The position numbers and the translations under genes were made by a program. The notes below the pieces were generated by a model. It was not told where the DNA came from. It did no database searches and saw only the letters and a program-made list of their open reading frames with translations. A stretch of DNA of 64,000 bases, taken from positions 211,652,645-211,716,644 of the forward strand of contig JAUMIR010000005.1 in NCBI GenBank assembly GCA_030847615.1. Direction: 5' to 3'. The number at the start of each line of letters is the position of its first letter. Positions within the stretch are counted from its first letter, which is position 1. Source of the stretch: Gambelia wislizenii. Taxonomy: Eukaryota > Chordata > Lepidosauria > Squamata > Crotaphytidae. This document shows, one piece after another, positions 55,622 through 64,000 of the stretch.

Positions 55622-55879
55622 AGTAATCACCAGCTAGGAACCTGGGCTTTTTATGTGAATCCAAGAAAACGGGAAGCTCTGGAACAGTGCATACTATTGT
55701 CATACCAATTCTTCCTTAACAGGAGTGTATCCTTTTATCAGTGTTGACAGGGTACCCTCTATATGTGGCTCTTTAGAAAGAGCCTTGAGGAGGTACTCTC
55801 AGTCTTACCTTATCAGCTGTCCACTTAGCATACAGTGGATTCACTTCTGGACTACATAGCCAGAGACCCTTAGCAACTT
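55622..55879. other. Unassigned short stretch
   Basis: Nothing recognised. Confidence 0.4.
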
Positions 55880-57690
55880 GTAGAAAATGAAGATTAAAAT
55901 GTTCTCTGCAAATTGGTGGGAAACATTCTTAAGGATAAAATTGCCCAGCACATAGAAGGGCAAGCCCTGCTGAAGAAAAATCAACATGGCTTCTGCATTG
56001 GTAAACCCTGTCTAATTAACCTTTCAGAGTTCCTTTAAGTGATCCAGTTAGACATTTTTTACTTGGACTTTCAAAAGGCTTATGATAGAGTCCCACACTA
56101 AAGACCCATGTGCAAGCTTGGCAATCTTGGGAAAAGAGAAGAGTCATCTTATGCAATGAAGTAACCTTATGGATTGAAAGCTGTTTAAAGAGCATGAAGA
56201 ACAGAGTAAGAATAAATGGCCAATTCTCACAATGGATGGATGAGAATAGTGGGGCCTCTTAGGGATCTTTATTAGGACTGGTGCTTTTTAACATGTTCAT
56301 AAACAACCTGAAGGTAAGGGTGAATAGCGAGGTTGTCAAGTTTGCTGATAACACTAAATTAATCAGGTGGTAAGAACAAAAACCGATTATGAAGACTCCA
56401 AAGGATTTCTTGAAACTGGGAGAATGGACAGTAAAATGGGAAATAAAGTTCATTATAAACAAGTTTAAAGTGATGCACATTGGAACAAAACAAATAAATA
56501 AATAAATCCCAGCTTTACCGCAGTAACCAATCAGGAAAGGGATCTTGAGAGTGTAGTGGGTAGTCCAATCACGATATTATCTCAATGTGCAGTTACCTGT
56601 TTTGCTTTATTTAAAAAAAAGGTGAATTGCATGTTTGCTGTAATTAGAAAGGAAAATGACAATAAATCTACCACTATCATACCAAAATCACATAAATCTG
56701 TAGTTCATCCATAGCTGCAATTGTGTACTCTTTTGATCACTGCCACCTGCAAATTATGTGTAGAACTGGAAAAAGTGCAAAAATGGACAACCAAAATGAT
56801 CAAGGTAGCAAATCACCTCCCCCATAAGAAGAGGATATAAGATTTGGGCCTGTTGAGCTCATTAAAAAAGGAGACATTAATGAGATACATATAAGAAAGT
56901 AGACAGGGAGACACTTATGTCTTCTTCATGATACTAGAAGTTGGGGTCCTCACTGAGACCAAATGGTGGGAGATTCAGGACAGTACTTAACAGAAAGTAC
57001 TTCTTCACATATATACTTAACCTGTGGAATTAACTACCCCAAGATGTAGTGATGGCTGCCAAGCTGGACAGCTCTAGAAAGGGCTGGATAAATTTATGAA
57101 GGATATTTTCAGGTCAAGATAGCTACATGTGTCAGGATCAGATCTGTTGGCTCCTGTTCCTAATACTTTTGCTTATTTTCCTGAGGCCTTGGTGTAATGG
57201 GTATAGCAGTTTGTGTCAGGAGTGTATGTGTAACTGTTTGGATTTGGCTTGGGAAAGGAGAAATAATGATGCAGCTGCAATTAATGGTTTTCTAAAGTCT
57301 GGGAAGAAGGTGGTTTCAGGTTAAGTAATGCTTGTGTCAGTGGATGATGGATAACCAATGATCTTGTAGCCTGTCAAATTTTGGTGACTGTAAAATGTTT
57401 TTAATTTACAGTTTATCCATTAGGCTCCCATTCACAACAACTTTCTATTGTATGCTTCTTGAATTTCTAGCAATAAAATTTTCTGGTGGGCTCTGAAATG
57501 TGTGGTCTATGAGTTTGGGAAAGGTTATACCTGACAACATGTCACCTCCAGTGTTAAAGGCAATATGCTGGTGTGTATCAGTTGGTAGGGATCCAGAGAT
57601 GGCATGTATAGTTGGCCACTGTATGAACTGAATGTTGGACTTGATAGGCCGTTTGTGTGATCCAATATGTCTTTACCCTACATTCTTATA
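55880..57690 (+). pseudogene. Old CR1/L3-like LINE, RT to 3' end
   Basis: The plus strand retains recognisable but heavily broken RT blocks: LDIFYLDFQKAYDRVPH near 56048, LLGLVLFNMFINNLK near 56268 and FADNTKL near 56340, where the usual FADD second Asp has become Asn. GRAL-type GLDKFMKDIF follows near 57080. The 3' end (GTTGGCCACTGTATGAACTG, then GTTGGACTTGATAGGCC and TGATCCAATATGTC) matches the old CR1/L3 tail. Numerous stops and shifts show it is much older than the other CR1 copies. An (AAAT)n run lies at 56491-56507. Confidence 0.75.
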
Positions 57691-58480
57691 TGTATAAATC
57701 AATACATGAAGTTAAAAAACAAGAACAACCAGTGTTGCCCTGATTGGTGTAGTCATTGTTTCTATCCTTGTATAATCCACAGATATTGGAAGTCAGAGCT
57801 AAGCTATGATTAGACCTGAAAGTCACTTAATTACACTGTCTAGCAGGGTTTCATGTCAGATAAAGCAAGATGAAAACTCTGAAAGCTCTGCATTAACAGG
57901 GAAATTCCTTATTGCTGCATTTAATGCTCTAATGTCACATATTGCTTTCCCTGAACAGAGATGTTTCAGCTTTCCCAGCAAGTGGAGGAAATGATCTGCA
58001 GAGAAAATAAGGTTAAGCTATATTCCTTCAGACAAAGTAGACATTCCATACAATTGCTTGTAACAGGGTTCCAACAGCAGTTTTCTTGATAGAAGAGTGG
58101 CTTCAGGAAGGTGATGGAGAAGGCAATGTTTAGAACAAAGAAAAGGTGATGAGAGGAGGTGCTTTGCTCATTCACCTGCCAGATATTTTTAACCATTCAG
58201 CTCCTCCCCAAGCTACTCTCTCTCCTATCCCAGGATTCCATAATGGTACCTGCTAGGGTAAATAAACATGCATTTGGAACCTTTCAGGCAGTGAAACTTG
58301 GTGGCTTCCTTGTCAGTGAATTTCATTCTGAACATTAAAGAAGCTATCCACAGGGCTTAACTCTATTCCCAAAATAAATTTAGCACCTTAAACGGCTCCT
58401 TTAAAGTTCAGAATAAAATACAGAGCAGATTCACTGCCCACTGACATGAAAAACACTATTCCCCCCCCCTCCACTTATGG
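57691..58480. other. Unassigned sequence
   Basis: No gene or element recognised. A C run lies at 58461-58469. Confidence 0.4.
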
Positions 58481-58562
58481 CAGGAGTGAGCAAACTGGGG
58501 CTCATTGGCTGCATACAATCCCCAAGGCTGCTTTCATGGCCTCCAGGGTCCCTAGGGTCTTT
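58481..58562 (+). mobile_element. Possible hAT-like end fragment
   Basis: CAGGAGTGAGCAAACTGGGG, then GGCTGCATACAATCCCC, resembles the left end of the hAT-like element at 43104. It is cut off by the family A insertion at 58563, and I cannot find its right end beyond 59204. Confidence 0.4.
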
Positions 58563-59201
58563 GGACTTTATCAGACATGGCATAAATCACACGATTATGA
58601 TGCTACGATAGCATGAATGGGTCCCACTATCACATGATGTCATAGTCCTCCAGTGCTTGCAGTGTGCTCCAGCTGTGAATAAAATGTCACTTTCCATTAA
58701 TGGGAGAAGCCATCAATAGCCCTTAATATTGCTCTTTTCTCAGTACTGAAGAACATGCAAAAACACATCCCTGCTGTAATCACGAGATTTCAGTGTGAAT
58801 AGGCAGTCCTCTTCCCACCTCCATGCCCAGCGAGAAAACTTCCAGGTGAGAATGTGAAAACTATCCACAGGATGCTCTTTGTATGTATTGTCCCATTTTG
58901 TTTGCATGTTTTAGGTGTGTTTAAGTGTTTATGTGTTGATTTACTTTGTTAACAAAGGGGGTTTTTTTGGTGTTTTTAAGCATGCTTGTGTCTTCTCGCG
59001 AGAACTGCCAAAATCTTGCCCATGCTAAATCACAGAAGTAAACTCCCATTCCTGAAGTGCTAATGGTCATCATGCAATAATTCTGTGGCAGTTCTTTCAT
59101 GTGATTACTGCGGTATGCGATAAGTGTAATGATGCCATTATGTTTCCACTTTCCTCATTTGCAGAATTATAGCATTATTAGCCACTAGTCTGATAAAGTC
59201 C
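58563..59201 (+). mobile_element. Family A DNA element, 639 bp
   Basis: Starts GGACTTTATCAGACATGGC and ends CTAGTCTGATAAAGTCC. TTT lies on both sides (58560-58562 and 59202-59204), an exact 3-bp duplication. Family blocks AACTTCCAGGTGAGAATGTG and CTTCTCGCGAGAACTGCC are present in plus orientation. Non-coding. Confidence 0.82.
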
Positions 59202-60924
59202 TTTGTCAAAAAAATGTTGCTCCGAAATGACATTTGGAGTTGTGGGAGTAGTTTCACAGCACATTTGGCCCTGTCAGGCCATTTTAGGCCCAGATGAGAC
59301 CTTTTTAAAACAGGAAGTGAACTGGATGTGACTTCTAGGTCCTGGCCCAGTGGAATGTGGTGAAAATGCACCTCACACCCCAGGCAGGCATTCAGGGCCA
59401 CTGAGGAGATATTTTGATTTTTTTTTCAGGGGAGTGCAGGGGATGCACCCCTCCAAGGTCCACCCTAACTTACAGGGATTGGGTACTTCAGGTTTTGATA
59501 ATGGTTAAAACTCATTCCCTCCCACAAGGAACTTTTCTTTAAAGAAAAATCAGTAGTACATGGGCATCTCGTTATTAAAGGAATTGCAGTGCTCAGGGCG
59601 GCTTACAAATCATTAATTTAACAGTTCTCTGTCCTCAGGGTTACAATCGAAATCTAACACAAAACATAAGGGAAAAAGAATGGCAATGGAGAAGGGGATT
59701 AAGTCTGGCAGATACTGCCTGTTCTTCTCTCCCTCCAAGGTCATAGCAGCAGCACTTGGAATGGAAGGCAGGGCCTTTCATCTGCAGCTGGGGCTGGGGC
59801 AGTGCCTGCCTCTTCTCCTGATAGAGCAGTGCCTGCCTCTTCTCCTCTCCCTCCAAGGCCACAGCAGTGGCAGTTGGAATGGAAGGAAATGCACATTAAT
59901 CTGTAAATCTGCGGCATAAGAGAGTTGACTTCTGGCTCCCAGTGGTTGCATCCCTGACTGTTTACATTACTGTGGAATAGAGATGTAAATCTCCATAAAT
60001 TTTGTTCTCGAATGAAAGAATAAATAATTTTAGCATTTCTCACTGTGAGAAAGCCATCAAAAAATTTAGAAGACTATTCATAGTTTGGAACTTATTTTGT
60101 GTACAAAAAACAACAACGGGTGAGAGTTTTTTGAGTGAGCAGAAAGTTGCATTTTCTGTGAAGAAAACAACATTTTTAGAGGATACCTCTGGGTGTCACT
60201 TTAAGCCATGCAGGGTGATTTTGGGGGTGTAGAGCCCCCTCCACAAAATAGCATGTAGCAGTTACACAAAGGGGTGTCGTAATTCAAATGAGAGAGGTTT
60301 GGCTGTAAAAATACCATTTTTGCTGGAAAATTGTGCAGGGAATTGATGCCCTGGGGAAGTCAGGGAGATCATTGGGGGTCCTGGGTTCAAGGGCCAATAT
60401 GGTTCATGGGCCAAGTAATTTCCATCCCTGTCTTGGTTATTCTAGCCTCATACTGGCTGTTGCAATTGGTGTTAACTTTCTAAGGTTTCAGGTTGAGATC
60501 TTTTCCAGCTATATGAAATCTTGAAACTGGAGATACTTAGGTATTCTACACACAAAGCATGAACTCTTAATGTGGACATATGGCAGAAGAGACTTATGAG
60601 TGAAAACATATGATTGGCATTAAAATGGGCACAGAAGAAACTGAGTGAACTATTTGTTCCTTCTGCTTCTCTAAGCTGAAAATAATATGGACTGCACCCC
60701 CAGAAACATGAGGCCCCCACACACATACAATCAGTTCTGTCCAGTAGTGTCCATGATCTAGTGAACTTGGAAAAAGACTGTCTGGGGGCAGCAACTGATA
60801 GAATCCTCCATTTAACATGATCAGACATTTTCCAAGCTCTGCTAATCTATCATATATATATATATATATCTGTGTTTACACACAGACTAAAATACAGTTT
60901 AGACCCTCAGATTGTGAGGCAGTT
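59202..60924. other. Unassigned sequence with a local duplication
   Basis: AGGGCGGCTTACAAATC near 59598 resembles the 3' region of some reptile SINEs. A duplication lies at 59730-59900 (listed separately). An (AT)n run lies at 60850-60870. No gene recognised. Confidence 0.35.
59730..59900. repeat. Local imperfect duplication
   Basis: TCTCCCTCCAAGGTCATAGC and TTGGAATGGAAGGCAGGGCC recur about 117 bp later as TCTCCCTCCAAGGCCACAGC and TTGGAATGGAAGG. Between them CAGTGCCTGCCTCTTCTCCT occurs twice, 27 bp apart. Confidence 0.75.
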
Positions 60925-61137
60925 CCTAAATACCATAAGCACAGATTTCCATCTGCTCTTGGAAGCTAAGCAGGGTCAGCTCTGGTTAGTATTTGCATGG
61001 AAGACCACCAGCAAATACCAGGTGCTGCAGGCTATATTTCAAAGGAAGGAACTGACAAAACCACTTCTGAGAATTCCTTGCTTAAGAAAACCCTATGAAA
61101 TTCATGGAGTCACCATAAGTTGATGGGTGAAGACACA
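60925..61137 (+). mobile_element. 5S-rRNA-derived SINE
   Basis: 60925-61037 follows 5S rRNA: GGAAGCTAAGCAGGGTCAGC (A-box region of the internal promoter), TCTGGTTAGTATTTGCATGG and AAGACCACCAGCAAATACCA, GGTGCTGCAGGCT. The head (CCTAAATACCATAAGCAC) is worn. The tail (TTCATGGAGTCACCATAAGT and on) is not 5S and resembles SINE tails. It is therefore a SINE, not a 5S gene. The internal-promoter C-box area is altered relative to 5S. Confidence 0.82.
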
Positions 61138-61138
61138 G

Positions 61139-61335
61139 GCTGCTGCCACCCTGCAGAAATAATGCAGTTTGACAATGCCTTAGCTATCATGGTTCCATCC
61201 TATGGAATTCAGGGATTTGTAGTTTGTTGTGGCACCAGGGCTATCTCACAACACTACAAAACCCAGAATCCCATAGCATTGAACCATGGCAGTTAAAGCA
61301 GTATCAAACTGCATTTTTTTCTGCAGTGTAGCAGC
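61139..61335. mobile_element. Palindromic MITE, 197 bp
   Basis: Left GCTGCTGCCACCCTGCAG followed by AAATAATGCAGTTTGA pairs with the right TCAAACTGCATTTTTTTCTG followed by CAGTGTAGCAGC. Inner arms GGTTCCATCCTATGGAATTC and GAATCCCATAGCATTGAACC also pair. The core GGGATTTGTAGTTTG is shared with 25254-25475. Non-coding. Confidence 0.78.
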
Positions 61336-61342
61336 AACTATA

Positions 61343-61343
<1 letters not shown>

Positions 61344-61414
<71 letters not shown>
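61344..61414. repeat. (CT)n(GT)n(AT)n compound microsatellite
   Basis: Three perfect dinucleotide runs follow each other, ending exactly where the LINE 3' end at 61414 begins. Confidence 0.95.
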
Positions 61415-61737
61415 CTGGCTTTTCTTCGCAAACGAAGATTCAGGAAGGACTCATCCCGCGCTTTCTGCAAGCGCGCTGATGACTAAAAAGGCCAATCCGA
61501 GATAAACAATTCCGGTTGCAGAAAGCACAGCAGAAGGTCTCCTTGGGTGATGTTTTTGGGTTGTGATTCTTTCTGCGTTGTCGTTTCTCTTCAAGACTTG
61601 TTCGTCGTGAGTTCTCAAATAAGGCTGCAGCATTGTGGATAGTGCGTCTCCATGCCTCCCGATGTGAGGCCAGGACGGACCACTGTTGGTGATCAATTTG
61701 GCCGAGCCTGAGCCTGAGATGTTGTTTCAGGGAGTCT
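61414..61737 (-). mobile_element. LINE 3' fragment (family of 42259-43076)
   Basis: TCTGGCTTTTCTTCGCAAAC and the following 300 bp match 42269-42590 closely. The minus strand keeps part of the ORF2 C-terminus in broken frames. It has a 6-bp duplication (GAGCCTGAGCCTGAG) near 61702-61716. No target duplication is evident because the left flank is microsatellite. Confidence 0.85.
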
Positions 61738-62904
61738 TATACATATGCACAATTTTAAAAGCTAAATTCTACATATATGCATGGGGGTAGTCCTATGGAA
61801 TCTCATAGAATACAGCCTAGGGCCTTGGCATGTCTTAAACCCTCCCTGATCTTCTTCATAACCAATCTCTATCTGTATTTTTGCATTCACAGAACTATAT
61901 CTGTAATTTGTTTTGCTGAAAGCACTTTCTTGGTGAAGAATTTGGTTTCTATGTCCCAAAAGTCTCCCAGTGTCAGATGCAAAAATACAAAAGACAGAAA
62001 CAGCTGGTGCCAAGATTCTTCTGCTGAAATGTAAGCTATATAAAATCTTTACTATAATGATTATCTTGAGAGCAGCATTCACTTTAAACACTCTCTCATA
62101 AAACTTACTAATGCTCTTCATTTGATTATCTTTTAAAGTCTAAACAGTGTGTGAGGCACAAACAACTGGAAAGAATAACACATATTTGCATAATGTCACC
62201 AATTTTCTTTTCAAATAATCTAGGTTATCTCAATTGCAGAATACTTTTAACCTTTTATAGATCATCATAACCCATTGAAGACACTTTTCTTTTCATATGA
62301 GGCATTCACTGCATAGCCCACCACTCCCGTTAAGAAACCTACATTTGTGCTTAATTAAAAAAATAAAAACTACATTTTTGCTTACTTGTGATCTGATCTT
62401 GTGGTTATCTGCCAGAATGAGATACCTTTCAAAGCTCACAGTTCTAGGTTACAAAAACATCTGTAAATAAAATATGGCTATATACTCATTCCAGGTCAGG
62501 TTTATACCATGTTGTATATATCGATATGATGCAACCCAGGAATAAATTCAATTTAAAACATTCCACTGGGGGCTATATCACTTTTGAACAGAGGTGTAAT
62601 GATACATGCAGGCACACTCACACACAAACAAAAGATGTGGAGGGGACTGACTGAACTTATTCTTTGGGACTATGAACATTTCTCCATAAATAGCATGGAT
62701 AGCCTATGAAGTCCCTAAAGCTCTTTCCAGATGACAGTTATGAGGATCCCATTTCATTGCATTTCTCTTAATCCCATCTGCATCTTCATTCACATTCCAT
62801 ATTTTGCCCATATTCAGTTGCAAGACTTGGGGCTCAGATTCACGGTAGAATTTATTGTGTAAAATAGTGCATTAAGTCACTATTGCAGCAGTGTTTATTT
62901 GTTT
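61738..62904. other. Unassigned AT-rich sequence
   Basis: Nothing recognised; overlapping open frames at 61762-62121 on both strands look like chance. Confidence 0.4.
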
Positions 62905-63080
62905 CCACAATGGATTTTCCTTGGTTTCTTTCTGGCTGTGATGTAGTGTTCTGGAATAGTTTCTTTCTGACATTTCGTCTGCATCTGTGCCTGGCATCTT
63001 CAGAGAATGGTTGGATAGGAGTGTATGTGGAGTTTATATGCTGTGAGCCGCTGTTGGGGAGTATATGTAAATTTGTGTAA
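62905..63080 (-). mobile_element. Penelope-like terminal fragment
   Basis: GGATTTTCCTTGGTTTCTTT, then CTGGCTGTGATG, TTCTGGAATAGTTTC and GGCATCTTCAGAGAATGG, is a worn copy of a widespread squamate repeat. Its minus strand contains a hammerhead-like motif (62963-63003), a known feature of Penelope-like element ends. The element class is inferred from that motif. Confidence 0.5.
62963..63003 (-). ncRNA. Degenerate hammerhead ribozyme motif
   Basis: The minus strand reads CTGAAGA (62997-63003), an imperfect stem II arm pair, then CGAAA and TGTCAG. CUGANGA and GAAA in this order and spacing are the conserved hammerhead core. In the repeat family as I remember it, stem II is fully paired (GCCAGC/GCTGGC); in this copy three pairs are broken, so it is probably inactive. 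Confidence 0.45.
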
Positions 63081-63087
63081 TTAAATT

Positions 63088-63912
63088 CAAAATGACCTGG
63101 ATAGACTGGAGAGCTGGGCCAAAGCTAACAAAATGAAATTAAATACGGAGAAATGTAAGGTACTGCACTTAGGGCAGAAAAATGAAATGCATAGATACAG
63201 GATGGGGGAGACCTAGCTGATCGAGACTACATGCAAAAGGGATCTAGGAGGCCTAGTAGACCACAAGTTGAACATGAGTCAACAGTGTGATGAGGCAGCT
63301 AAAAAGGCCAATGCAATTTGGAGCAGCATCAATAGAAGTATAGTGTCTAGATCAAGGGAAGTAATTAGTGCCACTCTATTCTGCCTTGGTCAGACCTCAC
63401 CTAGAATACTGTGTCCAGTTCTGGGCACCACAGTTCAAAAAGGTTAGTGACAAATTGGAATGTGTCCAGAGAAGAGCGACTAAAATGGTGAAAGGTCTGG
63501 AAACCATGCCTTATGAGGAGAGATTTAGGGAGCTGGGCATGTTTAGCCTGGAAAAAAGATGGTTAAGGGGCAATATGATAGCCCTGTTTAAGTATTTGAA
63601 AGGGTGTCACATTGAGGATGGAGCAAGCTTGTTTTCTGCTGCTCCAGAGACTAGAACACGGAGCAATGGATGCAAGCTCCAGGAACAGAGATTCCACCTC
63701 AACATTAGGAGGAACTTTCTGACAGTAAGAGCTGTTTGGCAGTGGAACACACTCCCTCAGAGCATGGTGGGGTCTCTTCCTTGGAGGTCTTTAAACAGAG
63801 GCTGGGTGGCCATCTGTCGGGGATGCTTTGATCATGATTTCCTGCATGGCAGGGGGTTGGACTGGATGGCCCTTGTGGTCTCTTCCAACTCTACAACTCT
63901 ATGATTCTATGA
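63088..63912 (+). mobile_element. CR1 3' portion, well preserved, plus strand
   Basis: The left part encodes ESWAKANKMKLNTEKCKVLH-type sequence in broken frames (63096-63367). An open frame at 63368-63904 encodes the CR1 C-terminus ([73 protein letters not shown]). The 3' end reaches GGGGTTGGACTGGATGGCCC and TCTATGATTCTATGA. It is 5'-truncated within RT. Confidence 0.9.
63368..63904 (+). pseudogene. CR1 ORF2 C-terminal remnant, 178 codons
   Basis: Open frame covering the region after the RT catalytic blocks of CR1 ORF2. It cannot act alone because the endonuclease and RT active site are absent. After about residue 135 the reading continues into the 3' end in an altered frame. Confidence 0.8.
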
Positions 63913-64000
63913 AATGCAAGGCTTGTTAGTTCCTGTTTGGCTAATGGTTGGTTGATGGCCCATTATCTGCTGGAACTCCCCCTGTTCCTGGATGGAATTC
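63913..64000. other. Unassigned right edge
   Basis: Nothing recognised. Confidence 0.4.

Noticed and set aside
60925..61037. A 5S rRNA gene
   Set aside because: The head and the C-box area are altered, and a non-5S tail follows without a T-run terminator, so it is a SINE.
1..64000. CRISPR array, operons, bacterial-type systems
   Set aside because: No regularly spaced direct repeats with unique spacers, and all content is eukaryotic repeat DNA. The only tandem array has no spacer structure.

Overview
The window looks like non-coding DNA from a squamate reptile (lizard or snake): I recognise no host protein-coding gene, and nearly every interpretable stretch is a transposable element. The squamate call rests on a mixture of many CR1 LINE copies, tRNA-derived SINEs with the Sauria-SINE body, a 5S-rRNA-derived SINE, a small BovB-like fragment, L2-like and L1-like remnants, and numerous short inverted-repeat DNA elements. 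The species cannot be named from the sequence alone.

The centrepiece is a complete, apparently intact Ty1/copia LTR retrotransposon on the minus strand (49472-55038). It has a 5-bp target duplication, two 676-bp LTRs differing at one position that I found, a polypurine tract and one uninterrupted 1321-codon gag-protease-integrase-RT-RNase H reading frame with all main catalytic residues. Its primer-binding site matches the anticodon region of initiator tRNA-Met rather than the tRNA 3' end, the arrangement known from Drosophila copia (half-tRNA primer).

The second theme is a large set of non-autonomous DNA elements whose ends start with GG: GGAGATTTTCAGA / GGACTTTATCAGAC (about 560-640 bp bodies, and 276-343 bp fold-back forms) and GGGCTTGTCTA (about 510-1100 bp). 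Several copies have exact 3-bp target duplications (TAA, TAT, CTA, TTT), which suggests PIF/Harbinger-like elements. They are nested in each other, in CR1 and in a SINE. Two further elements have hAT-type ends and near-perfect 8-bp duplications.

Layout. 1-2.1 kb: broken CR1 (minus) containing a fold-back element. 2.4-3.3 kb: solo LTR. 4.1-7.5 kb: SINE and DNA elements. 9.3-12.2 kb: CR1 tail, pogo/Tigger-like end, 138-bp tandem array with an inserted SINE, L1 remnant. 13-33.6 kb: mostly GG-ended DNA elements, with SINE, L2, BovB, hAT and a Penelope-like hairpin. 34.8-36.1 kb: CR1 tail and a second solo LTR. 37.9-45.6 kb: SINEs, a LINE with 11-bp duplications, hAT, CR1 and DNA elements. 48.5-55 kb: SINE, CR1, copia. 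55.3-59.2 kb: fold-back element, old CR1, DNA element. 60.9-63.9 kb: 5S-SINE, palindromic MITE, compound microsatellite, LINE fragment, hammerhead-like motif and a CR1 tail (plus). The stretches in between are AT-rich and carry nothing I can identify; they are listed so the reader knows they were read.
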